A DNA stretch of 64,000 nucleotides, taken from assembly GCA_033961575.1 (NCBI GenBank), contig CM066732.1, positions 74,934,687 to 74,998,686 of the forward strand. The letters are read 5' to 3'. This DNA comes from Aselliscus stoliczkanus. Taxonomy: Eukaryota > Chordata > Mammalia > Chiroptera > Hipposideridae. The notes under the pieces were generated by a model. That model had not been told where the DNA came from and ran no database searches. It worked only from the letters and a program-made list of their open reading frames with translations. The position numbers and the translations under genes are program-made. Positions 1-12,363 of the stretch are shown here, piece by piece. Within the stretch, counting starts at the first letter, position 1. Each line of letters starts with the position of its first letter.

Positions 1-374
1 TCATTACCTACATCAGTACAGGCAAATTTCAGTGCAAAAATGGTGAACCCAGATGAACATTTTGATGATGGTATTAGTTGTATAAAAACAAAGCCTTTAA
101 AATGGATTCCATATCTTTACATTTTTAAATCACCTTTTATTAAGGTAAAAACTCATGAAAATCTGAGGCATTACATAGAGATTTGTTATCTCACAGCAAA
201 GAACTTAAGAAGAACTTTCATATTTAAAAATGAGTTACATATTTTTCTTTTACAAATAGACAAATGTCCAAAATTTGCTTACCTTTTCTATGATGAGAAT
301 AGATTGCCATTAGCTAACTATCTAGCAAATTTTTAAAAAATAAATAAACACCAAAATCCCAGGAAGTTATTTTG
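1..374. other. AT-rich stretch, nothing recognised
   Basis: A 98-codon open frame starts at 40 on the plus strand, but it has AT-driven composition, no family resemblance and no splice context. I do not call it a gene. No repeat family was recognised up to the L1 that follows. Confidence 0.5.
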
Positions 375-2258
375 TGGCTGCTGACAAACTGATTCCAAAG
401 CTTTTGTGGAATGATAAAGGATCCAGAACCGCCAACACAATATTGAAAGAGAAGAACAAAGTTGGAGAACTAATGATACCTGACTTCAAGACTTACTATA
501 AAATATAGTAATCAAGACAGTGTGGTATTGGCAAAAGAATAAGTAGACCAATGAACAGAATAGAGAACCTAGAAAGAGACCCCCATATACTCGTATATAG
601 TCAACTGATCTTTTTTTTTTTAATTCTTTTATTCTCAAATAAACTTTTTTTTAATTAGTTTCAGGTGTACAACACAGTGCAATAGTTATACTTTTTACCC
701 CTCAAAGTGACAATTCCCCTCCCCCTATTTGCCACCCCACTCCTCCCCCCCCATATCATACATATCTATTACAATTCCTTTAACTCGCTTCCACAGTATA
801 ATCCACATCCTGTGATATAGTCAACTGATCTTTGACAAGGGAGTAAAGGCAACACACTGGAGTAAAGATAGTCTTTTCAAAAATGGTTCCGGAACTAGAC
901 ATCTACATGCAAAAAAAATTTACCTAGACACAGAGCTTTCACAAAAATTAACTCAAAATGAATCATAGACTTAAATGTAAAATGCAAAACTGTAAAAATC
1001 CTAGTAATACCTCCTGGTGATACCTTGATAACACCAAAGACAGGATCCATGGAAAAAAAAATTGATAAGCTGGGTCTTGTCAAAATTTAAAACTTCTGCT
1101 TTGCAAAAGACAATATCAAGAGAATTAGAAGACAAGTGACAGACAAGAGGAAAGAGTTGCAAAAGACACCATCTGATATAGGACTGTTATCCAAAATATA
1201 CAAAGAACTCTTAAAACTCAACAAGAGGAAAACAGCTTAATGGAAAAACAGGCAAAAAATGTGAACATATACCTCACCAAAGAAGACATACACATGGCAA
1301 ACAAGCATTTGAAAAGATGCTCCCCATAGTATGTCATCAGAGAAATGCAAATTAAAACAACAATGAGATATCAGCACAAACTTATTAGACTGGCCAAAAT
1401 GTGTAACACTAACACCATATGCTGGTGAAAATGCAGAGTAACGGGAACATTTATTTATTGTTGGTGGTCTTGCAAAATGGTACAGTCACTTTGAAAGACA
1501 GTTTGGTGGTTTCTTACAAAGCTAAACATAATTTTCACATCAGATCCAGCAATTACAGTCCTTGATATTTAATCAAAGGAGTTGAAAACTTATGTTCACA
1601 CAAAAATCTGCACAGGAATATTCATATCAGTTTTATTCATAATTGCCCAAACTTGAAAGCAACCAAGATGTTCTTCAGAAGGTGAATGGATAAATAAACT
1701 GTGATACATCCAAACAGTGGAATATTATTCAGCACTAAAAAGAAATGAGTTACCAAGCCATGAAAAGGCATGGAGTAAATGCATGTTACTAAACTAAGTG
1801 AAAGAAATCAATCTGAAAGGCTACATACTGTATGGCTCCAACTATATGACATTCTGGAAAAAGCAAACTATGGAGACAATAAAGATTTCAGTGTTTGACA
1901 GGGAAGGGGGTTGAACGAAAAACGAATAGACAGAACAAAGAGGATTTTTAGGGCAGTGAAAATACTCTGTATGCTATTATAATGATGGGTATATATTATT
2001 ATACATTCATCTAAACCCATGGAATATACAACACCAAGAGTGAACCCAATGGTGAACTATGGACTTTGGTTGAATATGGTGTGTCAATGTAGGTTCATCT
2101 TTGGTAAAAAGCTTACTATTCTGGTGAGTGGTGCTGATACTAGAGGAGGCATGGGGGAGGGGGAGTGTAGGGGGAATCTTGGTACCTTCCTCTCAATATT
2201 GTTGTAAACCTAAAACCGCTCTTAAAAACTTGTGTTCAATAAACAACAAACAAACAGA
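375..2258 (+). mobile_element. LINE-1, 5'-truncated (end of ORF2 plus 3' UTR)
   Basis: The start reads as degenerate L1 ORF2 C-terminal coding sequence (the 'KLLWNDKGSRTANTILKEKNK' type region). It passes through the typical 'gtgaatggataaataaactgtgatac' type segment near 1680-1710, and ends in a 3' UTR with AATAAACAACAAACAAAC near 2240-2258. Frameshifts and stops abound, so it is a dead copy. It is interrupted at 611-814 by a younger antisense L1 fragment. L1 encodes an RNA-binding ORF1 protein and an endonuclease/reverse transcriptase ORF2; nothing functional remains here. Confidence 0.85.
611..814 (-). mobile_element. Short L1 3'-end fragment nested in L1
   Basis: An antisense insert begins with a T-run (the poly(A) tail read backwards) and contains the L1 3'-end phrase 'ttagtttcaggtgtacaaca'. 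It is flanked by a perfect direct repeat, ATATAGTCAACTGATC, at 595-610 and 815-830, which interrupts the older plus-strand L1. This is a classic severely 5'-truncated retrotransposition of about 200 bp. Confidence 0.85.
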
Positions 2259-2287
2259 CTTAGTGTGTCTTTTCAGAATATATTTTA

Positions 2288-2405
2288 ACTGATAATTTTT
2301 TTTTTTTTTTTTGAGGGCAGTGTCACTGGCCCTCATATGTGGGACCGAACCAGGTCCGCTGGCTTCCGAAGCCAGCGCTTAACCACCGCGCCACTCGGCC
2401 GGCCC
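2288..2405 (-). mobile_element. tRNA-derived SINE, short form
   Basis: Antisense copy: T-run, then GAGGGCAGTGTCACTGG, then the tRNA-like head ending at the GGCCGGCC start. Direct repeats CAGAATATATTTTA at 2274-2287 and 2406-2419 flank it. The anticodon-type arm CTGGC-TTCGGAA-GCCAG is intact. Confidence 0.9.
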
Positions 2406-2419
2406 CAGAATATATTTTA

Positions 2420-3130
2420 GAGTTTAACAATGAGTGAGAAACCAACTCTTTAAAAAAATCATGTATGGGCAGAGTTATTTGAAATAGCAATATTTCCATT
2501 ATTATGAGATGTCATTACCAAAAACCATGTGAAAGTGTTGTCTTCATATCTGCATACTCAAAAGCACAAAAATGAAATTTTCTAACTTGTTCTAAAATTT
2601 TGTAAATAACAGGTTTCAGTGTGGATTTTTTGTTAAAAAGTATTGAAATGTAATGCTTTTTAATTAGTTCATAAGAATAATTGAAATTATGGAAGATGCA
2701 AATGCATTATCAAATTTCAGAAAAAAATGATTTGAATAATTAATGGATGAGACTGAAAAATAAATATGGTGTTTTAGCTATAGTCAATGATGCACTTCTT
2801 TTATTTGTTTTGAAGGTATCTCGTGTTTAGCCACTGCAGCAATCAAAAGCAAGGATCAAAATAAACTGAACTTTGAATCACTAGATCAAAAAAATGTTAA
2901 GCCAAGTTTTTAAAAATAATGAAGCATATTTAAACACATTGCAAAAATAGGTCAGATATTTGTATTTTTTTCTATTTGTATTTGTTCTATGATATTTTGA
3001 ATAAATGATTTTTTATTGTATCTCATTTAAAAAATTTTTTTTGTGTATGTTTTATCATGCACAAAATAAATACATATTTATTTATGTTATATATTTATTT
3101 ATATATACTTATATTGGATATGCATGCTCC
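2420..3130. other. AT-rich intergenic sequence
   Basis: No coding potential and no repeat family recognised. The sequence becomes strongly AT-rich (TTTATTTAT runs) at 3060-3120. Confidence 0.5.
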
Positions 3131-3139
3131 AAATATTCT

Positions 3140-3650
3140 TATGGATAGGACACATACACAGTGGGAAGACTGAAAGAAAACCTATTGAAGGGTTTAGAGC
3201 TGGAAAATAGCATGGTCAGGTTTGTGTTTTCAAGGGTATGCCCTAGAAATAGTGTAGATAGCCACGAAAGTTTGGAGACAGGCAACTCAAGAAAATTTGA
3301 CAGTGGAGTAGAGATAATGAGGCCTAAATCATCATAATAGCAATGGAGAAAGATATGAACACAGTGACTAAAACAAATAGAACTTGAAAAACCAACCATA
3401 TTGTGAGGGTCAGGAAAAGACCTGAAATAAGGATAACCTGACACCTGGTTTGGAGTATAAGTAACTGAGTAAAAGGAATTGGTAGTGGTATACTGACCAA
3501 CTCAGGACCTTCCAGACAGGACATGCCAGGAGAGCAGCAGACATAGGAGAAAAAGCTAAGAGCCTGCTGAATCTGAGGTAAGTATTGTGAGAGATAAAGA
3601 TTGACATCAAAAGGCCTGGCTTACAAATACAGAGTTGAGAGTTGTCAGTT
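3140..3650 (+). mobile_element. Ancient LINE (L2-like) fragment
   Basis: The order of phrases (an 'attgaagggtttagagc' start, GGCATGGTCAGG-type text, then 'tggagacaggcaactcaag', and a 'gctgaatctgaggtaag' end) resembles the plus strand of mammalian L2. It is highly diverged, without TSDs or open frames. This is a recollection-level match. Confidence 0.45.
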
Positions 3651-3659
3651 ATGTGATTA

Positions 3660-4386
3660 TACTTTATTAATGCAGCTTAAAAATAGATTACTTTTCTTTA
3701 TGGGGGGAAGAGGGGTCAGTTATATTGTTCCTGCTAATTCATACTGAGTTTAAAATTAACTAAACTCTTAAATCTTTTTCACACGTGATATTACTGTTCA
3801 GGCATTTCTCTTTATACTGTGCTTTTTTCACTGGATGTTTGGACCTTGGAACAAGACTTTCCCCCTTGTGTTAACTCATTTCATCTTGCTCAGCTGAATC
3901 CACCAACCAGTTTATTAAGCTATCCTTGGATGGCGATCACTATCAAGTACATCAGCCATAACTTCCACATTTATCACTTGCTAGCTTCTGTTAATTGAAA
4001 ATTTTGTGCTATTGTTTTTTGTTTTTTTTTGTCCAGCCTGCCTTTCAAGTACCGGTTATTGAATTCATTGGTTCATAGCACCCTATCATCATCAGTATCT
4101 GCATGGCCACTATTTTATTTTATTTTTACATTTTGTTGTTATTCTCCCTTATGCCACATTTCTAATCCCATTTCTTCTTATAGTTTCTTCCACCATATTG
4201 GAACTGCATTGAAAAGCAAAACAAAACAAAACAAAACAAAAAATTGAGAGCTCTACAATGTTAACTCTCCCATCTATGAAAATGGCATATCTCTCCATTT
4301 ATACATATTCATCCATTCATTCATTCATTCGTTCATTCATTCAATGAATATCTCTTCAGTGCTTACCATGTTTCAAACTCTTCTCT
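3660..4386. other. Intergenic, includes an (ATTC)n tract
   Basis: Mostly unassigned AT-rich sequence. A short CATT/TTCA tetranucleotide run lies at about 4311-4345, followed by 'tgaatatctcttcagtgcttaccatgt', which looks like the start of a MIR/L2-type ancient repeat. Confidence 0.5.
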
Positions 4387-4400
4387 AAAAGCTGTGATCA

Positions 4401-4549
4401 GGGGCTGACCGAGTGGCGCAGTAGTTAAGCGCTGGCTTGGGAAGCCAGCGACCCCGGTTCAGGTCCCACATATGAGGGCCAGTGACACTGTCCTCAAAAA
4501 AACAAACAAAAAAACAAAACAAAAAAAAATAAACAAATATAAATAAAAA
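4401..4549 (+). mobile_element. tRNA-derived SINE, short form
   Basis: Head GGGGCTGACCGAGTGGCGCAG, a box B-like GGTTCAGGTCC, and the end GACACTGTCCTC, followed by an A-rich tail of about 55 bp with C and T interruptions. A perfect direct repeat AAAAGCTGTGATCA lies at 4387-4400 and 4550-4563. Confidence 0.92.
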
Positions 4550-4564
4550 TAAAAGCTGTGATCA

Positions 4565-4993
4565 TATTAGACAAAAGTTTCTTTGTGTCTTTTAGTAGAA
4601 TTTTAATATGTTTCTATAAGTATTTTCTACATTTTGTTAGTTCACTTTCTATACACTTCAAGTTTTGGTGCCATAATGAAAGTCGTAAGATTTTCCATTG
4701 TATTTTTTTAATTGATTAGTGCAAGTACAGAACAACTCTGTTGACACTTTTGCCATTGCGATTACTGGACTTCTATCTAGCAAACTTACTGAATTTTTTC
4801 ATTCGTTTTAATAGTTTGTTGGTTGTCTTAAGTTTTCTGTGTCTTCCCTTCCAGTCCTTACATTTTTTTAATATCTTTTTCTTGCCTTACTGCATTGTCC
4901 AGAGACAATTATTTATGTAAGAATTCCTGAACCACCCTTTCAATAATTTAGTCTAACTTGATAATGATACCACCAATCAATAGTTTGCAAACT

Positions 4994-5050
<57 letters not shown>

Positions 5051-8000
5051 CTGAATTTTCTAGAATCTCTCATTCTTCCCAATATCATTTTTTAAAATTT
5101 CAGTCCAAATATTTTCAGAATTTTCTAAAGGAGATTGTGCACACATTCCGAGGCCATTTTATTTGCTAAATGTCATGCTTCAAGATGTCTTACAGAGAGA
5201 TTCAGGTTAAGTCCTACATGATGGTGGAGAAAAGAAATCAATGAGATTTTATTTGACCCTCAATACTTTATCTAATAGCATTTATAAATATAAGTTAAAT
5301 ATATTTATTTCATTTCTAGTATAGATTTATTCCCATCATACTATCATCTTCAGAGTTGGCCCCTGAAATAATGAAAAGTGGGAAAGAATGGAATGCATCA
5401 TAAAGGCTATAGAGGTAATAACATATGTTAATAAGACATCAAATGACATAAAAGGATGAAAAACTCTGAAGCTCAAGTTCATTTAGTATGTCATGGTTAG
5501 TTCAGAGTAAAATCGGGAGTTAGTGCCAAATTTGTACCTGTTGTATGAAGAAACATACCTTACCTTCTCAATATGATCATTTTGTTTCTTATCAAAAGCA
5601 CTAAATTCCTGTTTAGTTGAAAACATTTCCAGAACAAACCTATTTGATCATTTCATGGACATTACATTTTTGTTTATGAATTAATTATTGTAAATTACTT
5701 GTATGCACTTCTTTTCCTTACACTAATTCTTTGTATCATTACACTTTTTGTTTTGCTTGGCTGTATTCTAGTATCTAGTTTGTTAGTTATACTGACTCTA
5801 AAACAAATATTTGGTACATGTTTGAAATGGACTATAACTCAGAATCAAATTTAAATGTTTTTTTGTGAAACCAGGAGAATTGTTGCAACACTAGAGGCAT
5901 AAAAATATATTTACTCAGCTAATATATGTTGATATTCATTGCTTGAGTAATAAATATTTGAGCAGGGTCAAGGTGACAATTACAGAAAAACTGCCATATT
6001 AATAGGAATCAATGTACTAACCAGTTTATTTCTCTCTCTACTTTTTGCCAGAGAGTATTGAGAGGAAAAATGACAGAAATGATGTAGCGGAGAGAGAAAT
6101 ACATAATCTACACTTAAAATGTATTCTCCAGGATCATATTTCTTTTTTTTTAAGTTACGATATTGTACTCTTTTCTCCTTCACAAGTTTTATTCACTTAC
6201 CTCCTATGATAAAGTTTATTCATCATCCTCAACTGCCACTTCCACACTCACTGAAAAATAATAATTACATCAAGAAAATAGCAAGTGGTACTATCTATTG
6301 TACTGTTTTTATCCTGAGATATATAAACTATTAATCAGTTTAAGGTTTTCTTCCTGCTGGATTGAATTTAATTAATAAAGAGGGTCATTCAGTTTTTCTA
6401 TGAAAAAACACATTGTGACCCTAAGGAGAAAAAGAACTCATATTAAGAAAAGAAGAGAAAAACAGACATATAGTTATAAGGGTAGAGCTGGCTAAAACCA
6501 TTAAAAGCAGAAATATTTACAGTGTACTCTTTTTCAGCTTTTTCTAGAGCAAGAAATCCAAACAGGGCTATGTCTTATGTTGCTTTCTTTCACATTACAG
6601 ATGCTGAAAAGTTTAATTTCAAGTTTCTATCTCATAGAAGTGGGGTGAAAAAAAAAAGCTGGTTATTATTCCTAAACCCATTGAAATTGCATTTGTGGCA
6701 TCAAAATGGATTTTTTTTTAAAGCAGGATGTCAGATTGACAGTAAAGCAGCTGCTCTGCAACAAATGAAAGCAAAAATTAGTAAGAGACCTAGCAAAAGA
6801 AAGACTATTGGTTTTGCACACCCAGAGCAAATTGGCTGGATTTAGAAGAGCACACTTTGATCTTTTCCAGACTAATTACTGCTCTGTAGTTTGACTGTTT
6901 TGTGCATTAGTTGCCCTTCATACAAAACAGAAACTGCTATGGTACACAGCTGTAATACAAATGAAAATTTGACATTCAGTAAACAAAGCATGGCAAGGGT
7001 CATTCTTCCAACACAATAAATGCATAATACAATTTTAGAATGCCTTTTGTATACAAAAAAATGACATAATTTAAGGCAGTTTTGAACTCAGAGTAGGCAG
7101 TCAAGGCTGCTTTTAAAGAATAGAGAAATTGCTCCCAACTCTGATCTATAAATATAAATTGAAAACAGTTTATTTCAATGCTGTAGAAATGCTGAGGAAT
7201 TTACATATTTACAGAAGTAAATGTGCCCGTTTTTAGAAGATGGTTTCTCATTTGTCTATAAGGTTAATTGGGAGCAGATTTTCTTAAGTAGATGTTTGCA
7301 ATAACAGTAATGGTTTTTATTCACCAATATGATTCTAGATTTTCTTCTGGGAAAGAATTCAGAATTATTTTATACGTAGACTATATTAAAGTATTTAATG
7401 CTATATTTATTTTTTGGAAATGTAATGTAATGTAAATAATATTTCAACAACTACCAATTAAAGAATTTTTAAATTTTGTGTTATTTATAGATCACCATAA
7501 TTATGAAAGCATAAATCTCTTTCTGCATAAGAAATATATTTAGCTTATAAATGAGTTATCCTTCTAAAGGGCATACTTTTAAATAGTTGATATTTTTAAC
7601 ATGATTTTGACAATTTCTCTAACAAGCTGTACCATAGGTTATCATATGACTAAAAAAATGGTTCAAGTATATTGAAAAACATCTGATAATACTTGTCCCA
7701 GCTTGTATTTAAACCAGCTTCACCTTAGAGGCATACAAACTTTACCCAGTTTTTTCAAACACATGTTTATGCAACTTCAAATATATCTACATTTAAAAGT
7801 CAAAGGGATTACAATAATTTCAGTATTTAATGCTGAAATACTTCAAATATAGAGAAATGTTTGATTATGAAAGTGATCAAAAACATTTCTAGCTAAGCTA
7901 GACAAAAAATATCATCTTTTTATGCCTTCTTCCTATCTCAAACTTTTGAAAAGAGGTGATTTAGAAAACACTGATGATATAATTCATTAATTAACTGTTC

Positions 8001-8652
8001 ATTCAAAATTGAAAAAAGTAAATTATACAGGGTTGATTGATAGCCAACAACCATAACAAAGACAGGGTGTTAAAGGTTGGAAATATTGAACTCTTCTCTT
8101 CAGCCATTTAATAATACCACACATTAGATGCTGAGCAAGTTTTCTCTCAGTCATTATTTCTTTAATTGCTATATGAAATATATAAATTTTATGACCTACA
8201 GTGCCTCTCCATTTTGCTTTCAAAACTTAGCTGGGTACATCCTTCACATACTCTCAAAGCTGTCTTCTAAATGCCTGTTTCTGTCTGGCTCATTTCCTTA
8301 CCTAATAGAACAGCTCTCCTGGGGGTGCGGGTGGGGTGGAGGAAGAAGAGTAGTTGCCTATTCACAGCCAGAGACTTGAGAATTCAGCATAATAGATTTT
8401 AACAATATGTTGAGGAGAAGCCCAGAGCTACATTGTACCAAGCACCATGTAGAAAGGTAGATAAATACATAGAGAGCCATAGACCTCAGCCAAGTAAATG
8501 GAAGAATAACGGGGAATCTATAATGCTTTCTGCTTCAGCAGCAATCAAACCCAATCTCCACAAATTAATCATCCTACAAAAACACCACAAATGGAGAAAA
8601 GAGAATGTTGATTCCTGGAGAGGTCACCTATATTTTATTTTCCCATTAAAAA
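4565..8652. other. Longest repeat-poor stretch of the 3' flank
   Basis: Apart from a (CT)n microsatellite, I recognise no transposable element in about 4 kb. ORFs here are short and AT-driven. The part from about 6530 to 7330 is less AT-biased, lacks simple repeats, and contains homeodomain-type ATTA/TAAT cores. It could be conserved non-coding DNA, but conservation cannot be judged from one sequence. Confidence 0.5.
4997..5047 (+). repeat. (CT)n microsatellite
   Basis: About 25 uninterrupted CT units. It is likely length-polymorphic. Confidence 0.97.
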
Positions 8653-8662
8653 TAATCACAGA

Positions 8663-8784
8663 AGGGCCGGCCGAGTGGCGCGGTAGTTAAGCGCTGGCTT
8701 GGGACGCCAGTGGCCCCGGTTCTGATCCCACATATGAGGGCCAGTGACACTGCTCTCAAAAAAAAAAAAAAAAGAAGAAGAAGA
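8663..8784 (+). mobile_element. tRNA-derived SINE, short form
   Basis: Starts GGGCCGGCCGAGTGGCGCGG and ends GACACTGCTCTC plus an A tail with GAAGAAGAA. Direct repeats AATCACAGAA lie at 8653-8662 and 8785-8794. The anticodon-type loop is TTGGGAC rather than the TTGGGAA of most copies. Confidence 0.92.
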
Positions 8785-8794
8785 ATCACAGAAT

Positions 8795-10121
8795 ACTATT
8801 CTAAAATGTAAAGACTTTTCCCCATGAGGTATAAAGCAGAGTAGTTCCGTTTCGCTAATACATACATTATCTCAGAATGACTACAGAAAACACTTTTTTT
8901 TTTTTAATTTGGGGGAGAAAATTATTAAATAAACCCTTAAAGCATTATTTGCCATGCATTTTTTTCCTCAATGGTATGAAGAGTCGTGGGGTTATAGTAA
9001 TTTACTGATGACTCCATTTGGTGTGCTTTCTTCCCTATGACCATTAATTATTTCACACCTCTTTCCATTTACTTTTGTCCTAAGTCATGCCTTCAGATTT
9101 GGAAACTATCTCCAAAGGAACAAGAAAATAAGAAATACTTTTCCTTTTTCCTTTTCAAAATAAGTTTTCTTGTTAAACCCCAAAATTAAAGACTTCTTCT
9201 AACTTACCTAACTCAAAAGTTTAAAACATGTGCATTGAAGTAGAACTTTTTACATCAAAAATCGTAATTCTGAAAACAGAAATTGGATTTTACTTAGCAA
9301 GGGAAGCTGTTTTCCATAATGTTTTCTTAATTATCCTGTAAAATAATAAAGAATTATTTCATGTGCGGTACAATCAATTATAGCCTTGTGATTGAAAGAC
9401 TTTTTTTTTTTTTTGAGGGCAGTGTCACTGGCCCTCATATGTGGGACCCGAACCAGGGCCTCTGGCTTCCCAAACCAGCGCTTAACTACTGCGCCACTCG
9501 GCCGGCCCTTGAAAGACTTTTTTAATCCCCCCAAATGGTTAACATTTCAAGTTTGTGCTTTGGGAGTTATTATCGTCACAAGTTCTGTTTTAAATTAAAC
9601 ACCTAATTAAAAGGAAGTCACTCATAAATAACAATGTGCATAAATCAGAATGGAATAATAGGGGCTCCACATATGTCCTCTTTTCCCACAAGTCTCTTAG
9701 AACAACTTTTCATCCCCAGAAAAAAACTGAAATTTGTCAAGTAGCTCAATTGCAACCCAGACATCTTTGCTGAGTATGCAAATTGGCTACCACTCTCACC
9801 AGTATGTTTGGGTGTGAAAGAGTAGCAGTAATTGTTATCAAGAAATATCCACTAAACAGAGTGTTCCCACAGGTCATTCTGAGACTGTTACCAATATTAT
9901 TACATACCTATTTCCTTCAGGCAAGAACCTAAGTTCATCTAGACCAAGAGAGGAAAAAATTCTCAGCCCTTGGGTAAAATGTGAGTGCTTTCAGGAAATC
10001 TCATAAAAATAATTACTCAACAAATAATGAAACTTTTAACTGCACCCCAAACCATGTTTCATCCTCTTGAGGATGGAGGTCACAGGGTACTTTTTAAAAT
10101 GGGTTTGACTTGCTGATCACT
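8795..10121. other. Intergenic sequence around a SINE
   Basis: Outside the SINE at 9401-9508 I see no gene and no recognised repeat. Short ORFs at 9331-9598 are simply the SINE translated. Confidence 0.5.
9401..9508 (-). mobile_element. tRNA-derived SINE, short form
   Basis: T16 run, GAGGGCAGTGTCACTGG, then the head in reverse ending GGCCGGCCC. Direct repeat TTGAAAGAC at 9392-9400 and 9509-9517. The loop region reads TTTGGGAA, a one-base change. Confidence 0.9.
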
Positions 10122-10138
10122 AAAAAGATTCAAGGCAT

Positions 10139-10250
10139 TGGGCTGGCAGAGTGGCACGGTGGTTAAGAGCTAGCTTGGGACACCAGTGGCCCTCGGATCC
10201 CTGGTTCAGATTCCACATATGAGGGCCAGTGACACTCCCCTCAAAAAAAA
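10139..10250 (+). mobile_element. tRNA-derived SINE, short form, diverged
   Basis: Starts TGGGCTGGCAGAGTGGCACGG. An extra segment (CCTCGGATCCC) before the box B-like motif makes it longer than its siblings. Direct repeats AAAAAGATTCAAGGCAT and AAAAAGATTCAAAGCAT flank it (10122-10138 and about 10254-10270). Confidence 0.88.
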
Positions 10251-10864
10251 AAAAAAAAGATTCAAAGCATAAACGCCGAGATGGGATGGCAGAGGTGCTA
10301 CCAAAGGCTTCTTCACACCACCACTGTTTCAATGCCTCCTGTTTATTTCTGTGCATTCAAAGGTGTCATGTTACTTAAAATTTCAAACAAGATTTGAAAA
10401 TTTCATGATTTACCAAGAGCCAGAACAGAAGATAACACATTCTGAGCATCCCATCTTCAAGTGAAGGTTGGTTATAGAGCTGACAGGCCTTCCTTACCTT
10501 AGGAAAATTATTTCACATTTCTCTTCTCCATCTATAGAGTGGGCTTAAACGTTAGTTTTGTAGGATAAAGACTGACAAGGGTGAACGAATGAAATTGTGT
10601 CTTTAAAGGGTTTGAAGTCAGGTACAATTTGTGTAAAAAAAAAATGGTACCTTTAATAAAATGGTGATCTTACATCAAAGCAAAGGCAATGTAATCTGCT
10701 GCTTCTTTATCTGACAAACCCAGTAACAATTGCGCTTATTAAATACTTGCACATCGTTCAGTGATAAAAGTTGTGCTGTCATCCAGGAGCTAATTATCTC
10801 AAATGAGAGACTATATGTGAAAGTACTTTGTAAAGTGTTAAGTATAAAGTACTACTTGTAATAA

Positions 10865-11100
10865 CAATAGTAATAGGTATTGAGTGCTTACCCTGTACCA
10901 GACAGTTCTACAAGGGTTTATTTAAACCTCACAGCAACCTTGGGAGATAAATGCTATTATCACCATTTTATTGCCTGAGACTGAGAGACACTAAGACACT
11001 TGCCTGTTCCCGCACAGCAAAGAGAGTAACAGGGGAAGAAGCCAAGGTCTGTCTGATTTCCAAACCCAAGAACATCATACACACTGTACTATGGAAGGGA
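10865..11100 (-). mobile_element. MIR (ancient tRNA-SINE)
   Basis: The plus strand shows the antisense MIR order: 'attgagtgcttaccctgtacc', 'cctcacagcaacc', 'attatcaccattttattgcc' and 'cacttgcctgttcccgcacagc'. Divergence is high and there are no TSDs, as expected for MIR. Confidence 0.75.
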
Positions 11101-11139
11101 TGGCTTTGGCGATTGATGTTGCCCTTTTCCCAATATTAG

Positions 11140-11885
11140 AATACCGTGGTTTTGTCATGACTGACAATTTATACCTCTGAAAATGCACATGTTGTTATGA
11201 ATGAGAAAGTTGAAACATGGCATGTTTTTTTCATAAAGGGCTTTTTCTAAATTGCTCTACTTGTGCAATATTTACTATGATAGGAAAGAACATAAATATC
11301 ATAATACTCTGAAATATCAATTGTAGTGAATAAGTATTTGGAATTGATTTTTTTCTTGTAAAATTGTTCAAAAGTTTTAAGTACCTTTAAATGGTTGGGA
11401 CAGTGTTTCATCTATTTATCTTTTAGAAGAAATTAAAATTTTTTGTTTCCCCGTTTATTATGACATTCTTTTGTCAGTTTTCCTCCAAAGGAAATTGCTT
11501 AAGTTCTTATTTTGATTTTCATATACTATAATAAGTGCTATATACACAAGCCAATCACTAATTATTACTTGTTAACAGTTAGCTATTTAAATATTTGGTA
11601 TTAACCTCTATGACATCAGAAAATTTTGGTGACAATAGCATTATAATTAAATGCCATTATATATGCAAATAAATATACAATTGCCAATTCTACATATGAA
11701 TTTTTAAATCTGGAAACTTTCTGATATGAAAATAACAGATCCGTAAATAAAATCATATTTTATTAAATCATTTTAGTACATTTAGTTTATAAGAATCATA
11801 TTTTTAAAATATTCATCCTGATGGTAGCAAGACACTCTAGTCCCACTTTACAAGAGAAAAAATTTGACAAAAAAAGTCATAATTA
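11140..11885. other. AT-rich intergenic sequence
   Basis: No gene or repeat family recognised between the MIR and the long SINE. Confidence 0.5.
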
Positions 11886-11898
11886 AAAAATGTATTTG

Positions 11899-12349
11899 GG
11901 GCCGGCCGAGTGGCGCACTGGTTAAGAGCTGGTTTGGGGATGCCAGGGGCCCCGGTTCGGATCCCACATATGAGGGTCAGTGACACTGCCCTCTACAGCT
12001 AACAACAGCTCCACCTGGAGCTGGGCTGTACCAGCCCTGACGATGGTGTAGGCTGCAGCCCCTGCTGCAGTGGGCTGCCATAGGCTACAGTGAGTGGCCA
12101 GCAGCCAGCGTGAGCAGCTGGCAGCCAGCATGAGCTACCAATAGCCGCGGTGAGCGACCATCCAGAGGCCGGCAACGGATCTGCCTCAGCCGGGGAGAGC
12201 ACAATGATGATACCAACATGGGCCAGTGAAGCAACATCCTCCACAACTAGACTGAAGAACAAAAAAAGACAGCAACTTGTCTGTTCCCCTTCCCCGATTC
12301 CCCAACGCTGTTCCCCTCCCCCAATTCCCCAATAAAATCTTTTAAAAAA
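11899..12349 (+). mobile_element. tRNA-derived SINE, long form (about 450 bp)
   Basis: It has the same head as the short SINE (GGCCGGCCGAGTGGCGCACTGG through GACACTGCCCTC). It then runs on into a body with 'ctaacaacagctccacctgg', a GC-rich region with repeated GCAGCC/GGCTGC phrases (12050-12170), a segment 'gatgataccaacatgggcca', and a C-rich tail containing AATAAAATCTTTT. Direct repeats AAAATGTATTTG lie at about 11888-11899 and 12352-12363. It is RNA polymerase III type by head structure. Confidence 0.92.
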
Positions 12350-12363
12350 AATAAAATGTATTT

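Noticed and set aside
40..336. 98-codon open frame at the left edge
   Set aside because: AT-driven composition, no known domain, no splice or promoter context.
6522..6845. 107-codon open frame, plus strand
   Set aside because: Contains poly-K and poly-F from A and T runs. No homology recognised; more likely non-coding.
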